Both the position numbers and the translations under genes were made by a program. A stretch of 64,000 bases of DNA from Massilia kyonggiensis (GTDB taxonomy: Bacteria > Pseudomonadota > Gammaproteobacteria > Burkholderiales > Burkholderiaceae_D): NCBI RefSeq assembly GCF_024756235.1, contig NZ_JANUGY010000006.1:310001-374000 (forward strand), in the 5' to 3' direction. Under the pieces are notes generated by a model. The model was not told the DNA's origin, ran no database searches, and saw only the letters and a program-made list of their open reading frames with translations. Positions 55,492 through 64,000 of the stretch are shown here, one piece after another (the stretch's first letter is position 1; the number at the start of each line of letters is the position of its first letter).

Positions 55492-56262
55492 ATGAAGATC
55501 CTTGCATCCCTCGCGCTCGCCGCCGTTTCAGTCACGTCCGCCCACGCGGCCATTCCTGTGTACGGCTTCTTCGTCAAGAATACCTACCCGCACGACCCGA
55601 AGGCGTTCACGCAAGGCCTGTTCTTCAAGGACGGCCACCTGTACGAATCCACGGGCCAGAAGGGCCAGTCGTCGCTGCGCAAGGTCGACCTGAAAACCGG
55701 CAAGGTACTGCAGAAGAAGGACCTGGCGGACGAGTACTTCGGCGAAGGCTCCACGGCCGTGGGCGACACCATCGTGAACCTCACGTGGCAGTCGAATGTC
55801 GGCTTCCTGTTCGACGCGAAGACGTTCGCGCTGAAGGGCCGCTTCAACTACAAGGGCGAGGGCTGGGGCCTGGCCAGCGACGCGACGCACGTCTACATGA
55901 GCGACGGCACGAACGAGATCCGCATCCTCGACCCGAAGACGCTGGACGAGCAGCGCCGCATCCGCGTGACGGCCGAGGGCAAGCCGATCACGCAGCTGAA
56001 CGAACTGGAAATCGTCGACGGCCAGATCTTCGCCAACGTGTGGGGGACCGATGTCATCGCCCGCATCGATCCGGAGACCGGCAACGTCGTCGGCTGGATC
56101 GACTGCACGGGCCTGCTGCCGCCGGACCAGCGCGGGACGACGAATCCGGACGCGGTCCTGAACGGCATCGCCTACGAGCCGAAGCAGCACCGCCTGTACG
56201 TGACGGGCAAGCTGTGGCCCAAGCTGTTCGAGATCGAGCTCGTGCCGATCAAGCGCCCCTGA
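55492..56262 (+). CDS. Secreted glutaminyl-peptide cyclotransferase
   Basis: A 256-residue protein with signal peptide MKILASLALAAVSVTSAHA. The five-bladed propeller of bacterial glutamine cyclotransferases is evident: FTQGLFFKDGHLYESTGQ, GEGSTAVGDTIVNLTWQ, GEGWGLASDATHVYMSDGTNEI, LNELEIVDGQIFANVW, LNGIAYEP and a final LYVTGKLWPKLFEIEL, with the conserved Glu in NELE. It converts N-terminal Gln to pyroglutamate on exported peptides or proteins. Confidence 0.92.
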   Translation: MKILASLALAAVSVTSAHAAIPVYGFFVKNTYPHDPKAFTQGLFFKDGHLYESTGQKGQSSLRKVDLKTGKVLQKKDLADEYFGEGSTAVGDTIVNLTWQSNVGFLFDAKTFALKGRFNYKGEGWGLASDATHVYMSDGTNEIRILDPKTLDEQRRIRVTAEGKPITQLNELEIVDGQIFANVWGTDVIARIDPETGNVVGWIDCTGLLPPDQRGTTNPDAVLNGIAYEPKQHRLYVTGKLWPKLFEIELVPIKRP

Positions 56263-56265
56263 CCG

Positions 56266-57282
56266 TTACGTCATCGCGATCACGACCTTGCCGAAGTGCG
56301 AGCCGGATGCCATGTGCCGGTACGCCTCGCGCGCCTGGTCGAACGTGAATACGCGGTCGACGACGGGCTGCAGCCCGGTCGCATCGGCAAAGCGCACGAC
56401 CTTTTCCAACATCGCGCGGCTGCCGACGTAGACGCCCACGAGCCGCTTGGCGGTCGCCAGCAGGGTGGCCGGGTTGACTTCGCCGCCGAAGCCGCTGACG
56501 CCGCCGATGATGGCAATGCTGCCGCCCATCGCGGCGGATGCGATCGAGCGGTTCACGGTGCCCTGGCCGCCCACTTCCAGCACGACCTGCGCACCGGCGC
56601 CGTCCGTCGCGCGCAATACTTCTTCCTGCCACTCCGGCGTCGTGCGGTAATTGATGACGTGGCGTGCGCCGAGCTCCCTGGCCCGCTGCAGCTTGGTGTC
56701 GCTGGACGACGTGATGACCGCGTTCAGCCCGGCCGCGCGGGCCAGCTGCAGGCCGAGGATGCTGACGCCGCCCGTCCCCAGCAGCAGCACGGTGTCGCCC
56801 GGACGGATCGCGTTGCTGGATTCGAAGATGGCATTCCACGCCGTCACGCCCGCGCAGGGCAGCGTGGCCGCGTCGACGAAGCTCATCCCGTCGGGGATCC
56901 TGACGAGTGCGTCCTCGTCCAGCACGACTTCTTCCGCGAGCATCCCGTCGACGTCGCCGCCGAGTGCGTGGCGGACTTTGTCGGGAGCGGTCGGGCCGTC
57001 GTGCCAGTGCGGGAAGAACGATGCGGTGACGCGGTCGCCGGGCTGCACGCGCGTGACGCCGGGGCCGGTGGCGACGACTTCGCCGGCGCCGTCCGAGCAG
57101 GGGATGATGGGGTCGTCGACGGTGACGAGGTAGTTGCCGCCGGCGACCATCAGGTCGCGGTAGTTCAGCGAGACGGCGTGCACGCGGATGCGCACTTCGC
57201 CATTGCCCAGTTCACGGTGAGGAAAATCCACGCACTGCAGCCCGTCGATGCCATCGCCGGGTAAGATCTGGTAAGCCCGCAT
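56266..57282 (-). CDS. Zinc-independent MDR-family alcohol dehydrogenase/quinone reductase
   Basis: A 338-residue protein. The start at 57282 follows GGAGGACAG. It has a GroES-like N-terminal domain (VHAVSLNYRDLMVAGG, IPCSDGAGEVVATG) and an NAD(P) Rossmann domain (VLLLGTGGVSILGLQLARAAG, VLEVGGQGTVNRS). The catalytic-zinc Cys-His set of classical alcohol dehydrogenases is not evident. Substrate unknown. Convergent with the cyclotransferase gene, 3 bp apart. Confidence 0.88.
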   Translation of the reverse strand: MRAYQILPGDGIDGLQCVDFPHRELGNGEVRIRVHAVSLNYRDLMVAGGNYLVTVDDPIIPCSDGAGEVVATGPGVTRVQPGDRVTASFFPHWHDGPTAPDKVRHALGGDVDGMLAEEVVLDEDALVRIPDGMSFVDAATLPCAGVTAWNAIFESSNAIRPGDTVLLLGTGGVSILGLQLARAAGLNAVITSSSDTKLQRARELGARHVINYRTTPEWQEEVLRATDGAGAQVVLEVGGQGTVNRSIASAAMGGSIAIIGGVSGFGGEVNPATLLATAKRLVGVYVGSRAMLEKVVRFADATGLQPVVDRVFTFDQAREAYRHMASGSHFGKVVIAMT

Positions 57283-57364
57283 CGCTGTCCTCCATCGGTT
57301 GGTCGGCCGCCCACGCCGGGCGGGAGGATATTGTTGCCGCAAGACCGGCGTGCGTGGCGCACGC

Positions 57365-59119
57365 TTATTTGGCCGCCACCTTGCCCCGCTGGCTCGGGAT
57401 GAAGTCGTCCAGCACGGCCTGTTTCAGCAGCGCGGGCGGCAGGATGCCCTGGGCGATGATGAAGTCGTTGAACGCCTTCAGGTTGAAGCGGTCGCCCAGC
57501 GCGATCTCGGCCTGCGTCTTCAGCGCGCGCAGTTTTACATAGCCGTAGTAGTACGCGGTCGCCTGGCCCGGCATGCGGTATGAATAGCGGTCGACTTCCG
57601 ATTGCGCGAACGGTTCGGACAGCACGACTTCACGCATCAGGAACTGCTTCGCCTGCTCCGGCGTCATGCGGCCCAGGTTGATCTGCGGGTCGAGCAGGGC
57701 GCGCGCCATGCGCAGCAGGCGGGCCTGCAGCGAGACGAGCTGGCCTTCCGGCGGCATGTACGGCAGGATCATCGCTTCCGAATACAGGCCCCAGCCTTCG
57801 ACGTTCGTGCTGTTGAAGGCAAAGCGGGCACGCGCCACCGACATGCCTTGCTCCACCATCGACGCGAACTGCAGCTCGTGGCCAGGACGCGCTTCGTGGG
57901 CCGTGAGGGTCCAGGCCATCGCGGCGAAGTCGAAGTCGTTCATCTTCTCTTTCGACTTCGCGTTCGGGTTCGCCAGCGGGATCACGAACTCGCCGTATTC
58001 TCCCGTGTTGCCGATCATGCGCGGCGCGTTCATGAACGGTGCCGGCGAACGGGCCGCCTCGGCCGGCGTCGCGGTGCGGATGTTCGCCTCGCGCGTGGGC
58101 AAGGTCACGAGGTCGTGGGCGCGCACCATACCTTCGATATCCTTCAGCCGCTCGCGGTAGTACGGCATCAGCTGGTCGGGGGCGATCGACGATTTTTTGA
58201 GCTCGCGGATCACGTCGCGGTAGTCGGATGACGGCAGCTTGTTGCGCGCGGCGATGACGCCCGCCACGACCTGCATCTCGTCGCGCACTTCCTGGAAGTC
58301 GAAGCCGGCGCGTTCGATCATCTGCTCCGGCGCGATGTCGACGCCCACGTTGGCAAGGCGGTTCACGTAGATGGCTTCCGGCAGGCGCACTTCCTTGCGC
58401 GTGCGCGGCATCAGGCGGCTCTTGACCCAGTCGTCATACTCCTTCACTTGCGCCTTCAGCGCCGCGAAGTCGCTTTCCCACCCGGTGACGTTCGCCTTCC
58501 TGAACAGCTCCTCGATGCCGTCCATGTAGGTCGCGTTGTTGTTCAGGCCTTCCTCGACCTCGCCCACGTACGGGCCGATCAGCGCCTTGTTGGCGAGGCG
58601 TTCCTCGCCGCGTGCGCGCGCCAGCACGGCGATCGGGGAGTAGCCCGCTTCCTTGCCGGCGTAGCGCTTCAGGCGCACGAGCGCGAGCTTCCGGCGTTCC
58701 GGCTTGTTGCGCGGATCGAGCAGGGCGCGCAGGCCGCCGTACACGACTTCGCCCACGTTCACGTACTCGAGCAGGTACTGGTGCTCCAGCTTCATCGTGG
58801 CGATCTTCTTTTCGCGCGAGTCGATCAGGATGTCGAGGTCCTGGCGCACTTTTATATCCTTCTCCTGCGCGCGCTGGCGGCGCAGTTCCGCAAGACGTTT
58901 TTCCGTGTCGGCCAGTTCGCGCTCCCAGACGCGCGGCTTGAAGTCGGCCACCTGCGTGTCATGGCTTTCGTCGCCCAGTTCGGTGGATTCCTCGGGTACG
59001 TATTTACCGGTGTCCTTCAGGACCGGCTGGGTGTAGGCGTCGCTGCGCGCGACCCAGGCGGGTGCGGCTGCGCAGGCGGCGCCGGATGCGAACAGGAGGG
59101 CGAGGCCGAGACGGATCAT
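57365..59119 (-). CDS. DUF885-family secreted protein (metallopeptidase-like)
   Basis: A 584-residue protein. The start at 59119 begins a signal peptide (MIRLGLALLFASGAACAAA). The HE-type motif MAWTLTAHEARPGHELQF (HEARPGH) is the DUF885 hallmark and resembles the zinc site of helical metallopeptidases. A long helical, coiled-coil-rich body precedes it. The C terminus contains YYYGYVKLRALK and IAQGILPPALLKQAV. Likely a periplasmic peptidase; substrate unknown. Confidence 0.88.
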   Translation of the reverse strand: MIRLGLALLFASGAACAAAPAWVARSDAYTQPVLKDTGKYVPEESTELGDESHDTQVADFKPRVWERELADTEKRLAELRRQRAQEKDIKVRQDLDILIDSREKKIATMKLEHQYLLEYVNVGEVVYGGLRALLDPRNKPERRKLALVRLKRYAGKEAGYSPIAVLARARGEERLANKALIGPYVGEVEEGLNNNATYMDGIEELFRKANVTGWESDFAALKAQVKEYDDWVKSRLMPRTRKEVRLPEAIYVNRLANVGVDIAPEQMIERAGFDFQEVRDEMQVVAGVIAARNKLPSSDYRDVIRELKKSSIAPDQLMPYYRERLKDIEGMVRAHDLVTLPTREANIRTATPAEAARSPAPFMNAPRMIGNTGEYGEFVIPLANPNAKSKEKMNDFDFAAMAWTLTAHEARPGHELQFASMVEQGMSVARARFAFNSTNVEGWGLYSEAMILPYMPPEGQLVSLQARLLRMARALLDPQINLGRMTPEQAKQFLMREVVLSEPFAQSEVDRYSYRMPGQATAYYYGYVKLRALKTQAEIALGDRFNLKAFNDFIIAQGILPPALLKQAVLDDFIPSQRGKVAAK

Positions 59120-59156
59120 GATGCTGCCTTTCAGTGGTGAAGCAGGCATTCTAGAG

Positions 59157-59621
59157 CTAGATCGGCTTGGCCACCATGAACCAGAAGATGAAGACGAATG
59201 CGATGAACGCGGGCACGCCGAGCGCCACCCATGTGCGGAAGTATTTCCAGTACAGCGGGGGCAGCGGCGTGCCGTCGCGCGCGGCGTCGGCCGCCATGTC
59301 GCGCAGGCGCATCTGCAGCCACACGACCGGCAGCCAGCACGCGCCCGCCAGCACGTACAGCATCAGCGACCACATGATCCAGCGGCTGCTCATCGGATAC
59401 CCGGCCAGGTGGATCATGTAGAACCCCGTCGCCGGCTGGACGACGGCCGTGGTGGCCGTGAACAGCCAGTCCGCGATCACGACGTATTTGCTGACGACGG
59501 CAATCGCGCGCACGTCGCGGCTCACGTTCGCGAACAGCATGTACCAGGCCGACCCGATGCCCGTGCCGAACAAGAAGGTCGACGACAGGATGTGCAGCCA
59601 TTTCACGACGACGTAGTCCAT
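59157..59621 (-). CDS. DUF2269-like membrane protein
   Basis: A 154-residue protein with four membrane helices, starting MDYVVVKWLHILSSTFLFGTGIG, a start typical of DUF2269 proteins. Its ATG shares a base with the stop of the upstream SDR-DoxX gene (TAATG), so the two are translationally coupled. Function unknown. Its stop lies about 37 bp before the DUF885 start, so all three may share a transcript. Confidence 0.82.
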   Translation of the reverse strand: MDYVVVKWLHILSSTFLFGTGIGSAWYMLFANVSRDVRAIAVVSKYVVIADWLFTATTAVVQPATGFYMIHLAGYPMSSRWIMWSLMLYVLAGACWLPVVWLQMRLRDMAADAARDGTPLPPLYWKYFRTWVALGVPAFIAFVFIFWFMVAKPI

Positions 59622-60922
59622 TACTTTTCCTCTTTTTCGAGTTCGTAGAGCAGCCAGATCGCGGCCAGCATCGGCAAATTCTTCGTCAGCGGGCCATACG
59701 GATGGATCAGGAATTCGGGCAGGCGGATGGCGATCACGATCGAATAAAAGCCGATCAGCGCCAGCTGCATCAACCACAGCCAGCGGCGCCGGCGCAGGAA
59801 CAGCGTCCCGAAGCCCAGCAGCAGGTCGAACACGGACGCGCCGTACAGCATCAACGGGCGCAACTGCTCGGGGATGCCGGAGCGCGCCAGCAACTCGTAA
59901 CTGTCTGCGGCCGGATAAATGAACGCCGAGACGATGGCCGTGGCGATCCACACGATGGCGATGGCGAGCCGCAGCACGGGCAGCAGCCAGTCCAGCTTCG
60001 CGCGCGCCCGCTCGGCGCCGGGGTCGACGACGAACGAGGCGATGTCGCGCGGCGGGCGGCCCAGAAGGCGCAGCGTGGGTCCGGGATCGGCCGCGTTGCC
60101 GCGGTCGAGCATGCGCAGCGCGTCCGGATCGAGCAGGGCGCCTGGCAGCCACGCGCCGATCCGTGCGAGCAGCTTCGCCACGCCGCCCGGCAGCGGCAGC
60201 ACGCGCAGTTTGTTCATGCCCATCGCGCGGCGCAGGGTGGCCAGGTAGTCGACGAAGGGCAGCGCCTGTGGACCGACGAGGGCGATGCGGCGCACGGGGC
60301 CGCTCTCGGCCTTGTCCGCGTACAGCCGCTGACGCAGCAGGGTCACGATGGCGGCGACGACGTCGTCCACGTGGATCGGCTGCACCAGTTGCGGGGCGTC
60401 GCCCAGGCGTACCGCGAACGGCAGCGACGCCATCGCCTTGAACACGCGCGCGCTGGCGCCGTCCGCGCCGTAGACGAGCGACGGCTGCACGATGGCCGCG
60501 CGGATCGGAAGTGTCGCGAGATAGTCGTCGGCGGCCTTCTTCGACAGGTGGTACGCCGTGTCGGCCTGGTCGTCGGCGCCCAGCGCGGACAGTTGCACGA
60601 CCATGTGCACGTCGTCCGATTCGGCGCAGGCGGCGAACAGGGCGCGCGGCGTTCTCGTATGCAAGTTCTCGAACGTCTGCGCGCCGCGTTCGCGGAAAAT
60701 GCCGACCGTATTGATCACCGCTTCCACCCCGGAAAGGCGCGCCAGCCACGTGGATTTGTCGGTATCGTTGGCGAAATCGGCACGGATGGCGGACAGGCGC
60801 GGATGAGCGGGCAACCGCTGCGGATGCCGTATCGCGCACACGACGTCATGGCCCTCCGCCAGCAGCGCGTGCAGCAGGTGTTTCCCGATAAATCCGCTTG
60901 CTCCCGTGAGCAGGATCCGCAT
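59621..60922 (-). CDS. NAD(P)-binding SDR fused to a DoxX-like membrane domain
   Basis: A 433-residue protein. Residues 1-290 are an extended/atypical SDR (MRILLTGASGFIGKHLLHAL, INTVGIFRERG, QLSALGAD, AYHLSKKAADDYL, VQPSLVYG). Residues about 310-430 hold four membrane helices of DoxX type (VLRLAIAIVWIATAIVSAFIYP, LLLGFGTLFLRRRRWLW). The arrangement suggests a membrane-tethered oxidoreductase. Its stop overlaps the DUF2269-like gene. Substrate unknown. Confidence 0.87.
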   Translation of the reverse strand: MRILLTGASGFIGKHLLHALLAEGHDVVCAIRHPQRLPAHPRLSAIRADFANDTDKSTWLARLSGVEAVINTVGIFRERGAQTFENLHTRTPRALFAACAESDDVHMVVQLSALGADDQADTAYHLSKKAADDYLATLPIRAAIVQPSLVYGADGASARVFKAMASLPFAVRLGDAPQLVQPIHVDDVVAAIVTLLRQRLYADKAESGPVRRIALVGPQALPFVDYLATLRRAMGMNKLRVLPLPGGVAKLLARIGAWLPGALLDPDALRMLDRGNAADPGPTLRLLGRPPRDIASFVVDPGAERARAKLDWLLPVLRLAIAIVWIATAIVSAFIYPAADSYELLARSGIPEQLRPLMLYGASVFDLLLGFGTLFLRRRRWLWLMQLALIGFYSIVIAIRLPEFLIHPYGPLTKNLPMLAAIWLLYELEKEEK

Positions 60923-60948
60923 CCGTTTTCCTTTCTCAAGAGGACTTC

Positions 60949-61416
60949 ATGGAATCATGGAACACGGCATTCAGGCGCGGCCTCGTCGGCGGCGCCACCT
61001 CCAGCCTGCTGTCGACCGCGGCGCTGTCCCTGCTCGGCCGGCGCGAAGCCGGCAGCGCCTACGCCCCCACCAACGCGGTCAGCCACTGGATTTATGGCGA
61101 CGAGGCATTGCACGAACACACGCCCACGCTGCGCCACACCGTCCCCGGCTACCTGATCCACCACGGCAGCGCGATGTTCTGGTCGGTGCTGTTCGAGCGC
61201 CTGTGCGGCCACCTGCTCGACCGCAAGGACCCCACGACGACGCTCGGCGTGGCGACCGCCGCCTCCGCCGTGGCCTGCTTCGCCGACTACCAGCTGACGC
61301 CCAGGCGCTTCCAGCCCGGCTACGAGGCTCACTTGTCGAAGCCGTCGCTGGCCGTCGTCTACGGCGCGTTCGGCATCGGGCTGGCGCTCGGTGCGATGCT
61401 CACGCGCCGGTCCTGA
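60949..61416 (+). CDS. Hypothetical integral membrane protein
   Basis: A 155-residue protein; AAGAGG precedes the ATG. Four hydrophobic segments are visible, with conserved-looking polar patches between them (YAPTNAVSHWIYGDEAL, TLRHTVPGYLIHHGSAMFW, DYQLTPRRFQPGYE). Family not recognised. It is divergent from the SDR-DoxX gene (26-bp gap). Confidence 0.7.
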   Translation: MESWNTAFRRGLVGGATSSLLSTAALSLLGRREAGSAYAPTNAVSHWIYGDEALHEHTPTLRHTVPGYLIHHGSAMFWSVLFERLCGHLLDRKDPTTTLGVATAASAVACFADYQLTPRRFQPGYEAHLSKPSLAVVYGAFGIGLALGAMLTRRS

Positions 61417-61455
61417 TTCCGGTTCGAGTGTAAGCGAGACCGCGAAATCGTGGCG

Positions 61456-62106
61456 TCAAGGATGGGAAAACGGCGCGTTGACGGCCAGCTGCGCCGCGAA
61501 CGCGCGCTGATAGGCGGGGCGCGCCTCGCCGCGGGCGACGTAGGCGGCGAGGGTCGGGAATTCGTCCAGGATGCCGGACGGCCGCAGCCGGAGCAGTACC
61601 GACACCATCATGAGGTCGCCCGCGCTGAAGTCGCCGTCGAGCCAGTCGGCATCGCCCAGCCGTGCCGACAAGGGGTGCAGGCGGTCGCGCACGCGTTCCT
61701 CGACGAGCGGGATGCGTTCCCTGGCCCAGGGCTTGTCGCCTTCGAAGATGCGGGCCGTGACCAGTTCCAGGATGGGCGGTTCCACCGTATTCAGCGCCGC
61801 AAACATCCACGTGATGGCGCGGGCCCGGGCGTGGTCGTCCGCCGGCAGCAGGGCGCCGTGGTGCGTGGCGATATGAAAGACGATGGCGCCCGTCTCGAAC
61901 AGGACGAGGCCGTCTTCTTCATACGTCGGGATCTGGCCGAACGGGTGCAGGGCCAGGTGCGCCGGTTCCTTCATGGCGCGGAACGACACGAGGCGGACGT
62001 CGTACGGCAGCCCCGCTTCTTCCAGCGCCCAGCGCACGCGCGTGTCGCGCGCGAGGCCCTTGCCGCCGTCGGGCGAACGTTCGAAGGCGGTGATCGTGAT
62101 CGTCAT
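61456..62106 (-). CDS. Glutathione S-transferase family protein
   Basis: A 216-residue protein. The N-terminal thioredoxin-like domain (ITAFERSPDGGKGLARDTRVRWALEEAGLPYDVRLVSF, HPFGQIPTYEEDGLVLFETGAI) ends with the SNAIL-like E-T/S loop (FETGAI). The C-terminal all-helical domain contains WLDGDFSAGDLMMVSVL, the usual N-capping Asp motif. Substrate unknown. Confidence 0.9.
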   Translation of the reverse strand: MTITITAFERSPDGGKGLARDTRVRWALEEAGLPYDVRLVSFRAMKEPAHLALHPFGQIPTYEEDGLVLFETGAIVFHIATHHGALLPADDHARARAITWMFAALNTVEPPILELVTARIFEGDKPWARERIPLVEERVRDRLHPLSARLGDADWLDGDFSAGDLMMVSVLLRLRPSGILDEFPTLAAYVARGEARPAYQRAFAAQLAVNAPFSHP

Positions 62107-62124
62107 AACCTGGGCTCCCCAATG

Positions 62125-62159
62125 AAAAACGGCGTACCGTGCAGTGTCACGGTACGCCG
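62125..62159 (-). terminator. Rho-independent terminator after the TonB receptor
   Basis: CGGCGTACCGTG (62130-62141) and CACGGTACGCCG (62148-62159) form a perfect 12-bp stem with a 6-base loop, followed on the minus strand by TTTTTCATT. Confidence 0.88.
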
Positions 62160-62177
62160 CGGTGAGGTCAAGCGTAA

Positions 62178-64000
62178 TTAAAAGCTGTAGGTCGCGCGCG
62201 CATACACGTAGCGGCCATTGTTGCCGAACGGGGTGTAGTTCGAGAACGGCGTGTTGCTGGTCGTGTTCAGCGCCGGCGGCAGGGTTTCCGAGTACTGGTC
62301 GAACAGGTTGTCCGCGCCGACCGCCAGGCTGAACTGGCGGGAGAAGGCGTAGCGGGCTTCCAGGTCGACGATCGTCTTCGCCTTCAGCGTGAAGTCGAAC
62401 GCTTCCGTCGTGCCCGGCGACAGCACGTCGCCGTAGCGCGTGGCGCGGGCCGTCACGCCCCACTGGTTCAGCTTCCAGTTGGCGCTGGCCGTGATCTTGT
62501 TCTTCGGCTGGCCCTTCTCGAGCGTCAGCACGTTCACGCGGTCGAACAGCACGGGCGCCGGATTCAGCGCGGCCAGCTGGGCGGTGGTCGGGACCTTGGT
62601 CACTTCGGTGCGGTTGAAGTTGCCGGCCAGGGTGAAGTCGAAGCGGCCGGCGGCGCCCGCGTTCCACGGCATGCTGGCGACGATGTCCACGCCTTCCGTC
62701 TTCGTGTCGACGCCATTGATGAAGAAGCGGCCGCCGCCCACGCCGACGAAGCCCTGCGACACGATGTAATTGCGCACGGCCGTCGACAGCAGGTTTTCCG
62801 ACAGCACGATGCGGTCGCGCACGTTGATGCGGTAGGCGTCCACCGTCAGGCTGACGGGTGCGAAGCGCATGACGGCGCCCAGCGAGAAGTTGGTCGACTT
62901 CTCGGCCTTCAGCGGCTTGGCGCCCAGCGCGACGGCGACCGGATCGCTCGGCGTGAACGTCGTGATCTCGTACGGGATGCCGTTGACGAAGTTGGTCGAC
63001 GTCGACGTGAAGCTCTGCTGCTGCAGCGACGGTGCGCGGAAGCCGTTCTGCACGGCGCCGCGCAGCGCGAAGTTCTTCGTGAAGTCGTAGCGGCCGGCCA
63101 GCTTGCCGGACAGGTTGTTGCCGAAGTCGTTGTAATGCTCTTCGCGGATGGCGGCCGACGCCAGCAGCTTGTCGGTCACGTTCGCCTCGACGTCGACGAA
63201 CACGCCGATCGCGGTGCGCGATTTGTGCGACGCGTTGGCCGGACGGAAGCCCGGGAACACCTGCGCGCCCGACGCGGCCGGGACGCCGCTCGGCAGGATC
63301 ACGCCGCCGTTGCGCCACGAATCCGGCTCGCCCGCGTGCAGCTCGTAGCCTTCGCGGCGCGCCTCCGTGCCGACCGCCACGTTCACCGGCGACGCGAGGC
63401 CGCCCACGTCGAACTTGCGCACGCCGGTGAGGTTGTAGACGATCTGGTTGTACGAGAAGCCGCCCGCGTCGAAGTTCGTCTTGCTGGTCGGGCCGATCGA
63501 CGCGTTCAGCGTGTTCTGCACGTCGTAGTTCATGCCGTTCTGGCCGTACACGAGCGACGTGTCCATGTCCCAGTCGCCGAGGCTCCAGCTCATGCCGGCG
63601 GCGGCGCTGAAGTCTTCGACGGTCGGGGCGATGATCGGCAGGAAGCCGTTCGGATAGATCGATTGCACGTTGCGCGCATCCTGCGGCATGCGGAAGTAGC
63701 CGGCCGAGCGCGCGTCGCGCAGCTGGTAGCTGCTCCAGCCGTAGACCTTCACGTCGCCGGACAGGTTGTTGCCCACGTTGACGAACACGGTCTTCTGCTG
63801 CATCTCCGGATCGCCGTACCAGGCGTCGAAGCGGTTGATGGTCAGTTCGCGCGGATCGTAGGCACCGTTCACCTTCGCATACAGCTGGCGCATGTCGTAG
63901 CCGCTGCGCTCCGTATGGTTCTGGTCCTTGTATTCGGCCGCGATGGTGATATAGCCCGTCTCGCCCAGCGGCAGGCCTTTCCAGGCGCTGACGGTCGTGG
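62178..64000 (-). CDS. TonB-dependent receptor, 5' end outside window
   Basis: The reading frame stays open to base 64000 on the minus strand (…SAWKGLPLGETGYITIAAEYKDQN…), so the plug and signal peptide lie beyond the window. The visible ~606 residues are barrel strands with receptor landmarks: NVQSIYPNGFLP, YELHAGEPDSWRNGG, ALRGAVQNGFRAPSLQQQSF, LDPAP-like turns, and a final aromatic strand (RYVYARATYSF). It resembles vitamin/catecholate-type receptors, but the substrate cannot be assigned. Confidence 0.92.
   Translation of the reverse strand, partial: TTVSAWKGLPLGETGYITIAAEYKDQNHTERSGYDMRQLYAKVNGAYDPRELTINRFDAWYGDPEMQQKTVFVNVGNNLSGDVKVYGWSSYQLRDARSAGYFRMPQDARNVQSIYPNGFLPIIAPTVEDFSAAAGMSWSLGDWDMDTSLVYGQNGMNYDVQNTLNASIGPTSKTNFDAGGFSYNQIVYNLTGVRKFDVGGLASPVNVAVGTEARREGYELHAGEPDSWRNGGVILPSGVPAASGAQVFPGFRPANASHKSRTAIGVFVDVEANVTDKLLASAAIREEHYNDFGNNLSGKLAGRYDFTKNFALRGAVQNGFRAPSLQQQSFTSTSTNFVNGIPYEITTFTPSDPVAVALGAKPLKAEKSTNFSLGAVMRFAPVSLTVDAYRINVRDRIVLSENLLSTAVRNYIVSQGFVGVGGGRFFINGVDTKTEGVDIVASMPWNAGAAGRFDFTLAGNFNRTEVTKVPTTAQLAALNPAPVLFDRVNVLTLEKGQPKNKITASANWKLNQWGVTARATRYGDVLSPGTTEAFDFTLKAKTIVDLEARYAFSRQFSLAVGADNLFDQYSETLPPALNTTSNTPFSNYTPFGNNGRYVYARATYSF

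Overview
The window is high-GC, densely coded DNA of a Gram-negative bacterium. TonB-dependent receptors of the Xanthomonas/Caulobacter type, a czc metal pump, part of a type VI secretion system, an ArgP/ArgO pair and modEABC together suggest a betaproteobacterium of the Oxalobacteraceae (Massilia/Telluria/Duganella-like). That assignment is inference from gene content; no rRNA or tRNA gene is present.

Layout. 1-3460: the 3' part of an RHS polymorphic toxin with an AT-rich C-terminal toxin module, its overlapping immunity candidate and a small secreted protein. 3511-8871: an orphan double-glycine peptide gene, a small secreted protein, a TonB-dependent receptor and a lipoprotein. 9239-28116: a large locus for export of double-glycine-leader peptides. 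28120-29329: a lipoprotein plus an AvrRpt2-like cysteine peptidase lipoprotein. 29503-35473: czcICBA-like heavy-metal efflux. 35568-42955: a MOSC protein, then T6SS genes tssG, tssF, tssE (minus) and tssK (plus), a frameshifted PAAR gene and a thiolase-like membrane protein. 42960-45678: a secreted protein, a GFA-family protein and a patatin-like phospholipase. 45727-49100: modE and modABC with a near-perfect ModE operator. 49170-64000: mostly housekeeping and accessory genes (crystallin-like protein, MerR, ArgP/ArgO, XdhC, nitronate monooxygenase, glutamine cyclotransferase, alcohol dehydrogenase, DUF885, SDR-DoxX, GST), ending in a TonB receptor cut by the window edge.

The most interesting part is 9239-28116 plus the satellite gene at 3552-3764. 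Seven small genes at 15097-17384 and one at 3552 encode peptides with a shared leader (M-x-x-hydrophobic-x-I-x-D-L near the N terminus, a Gly-Gly 23-35 residues in). Four of them share an Asn/Gln-rich cargo with a conserved C-terminal NGSAF...GVT...NNT.QFGQNN block. The same locus encodes every part needed to export them: a cytoplasmic parvulin-like isomerase, an ABC exporter with a C39 leader peptidase and two cyclic-nucleotide-binding-like domains, a HlyD-type adaptor and a TolC-type outer-membrane factor. It also encodes a control layer: a sigma-54 activator without a receiver domain, a PP2C phosphatase, a membrane Ser/Thr kinase, two FHA proteins (one fused to GAF and HD-GYP), a SUMF1-type protein and two DUF4399 proteins.

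Three peptide genes or operons are preceded by matching -24/-12 (sigma-54) promoters, each with its GC element about 65 bp from the start codon, including the orphan gene about 11 kb away. This ties the peptides to the sigma-54 activator next to the exporter. The function of the peptides (microcin-like, amyloid/matrix, or signal) cannot be decided from sequence.
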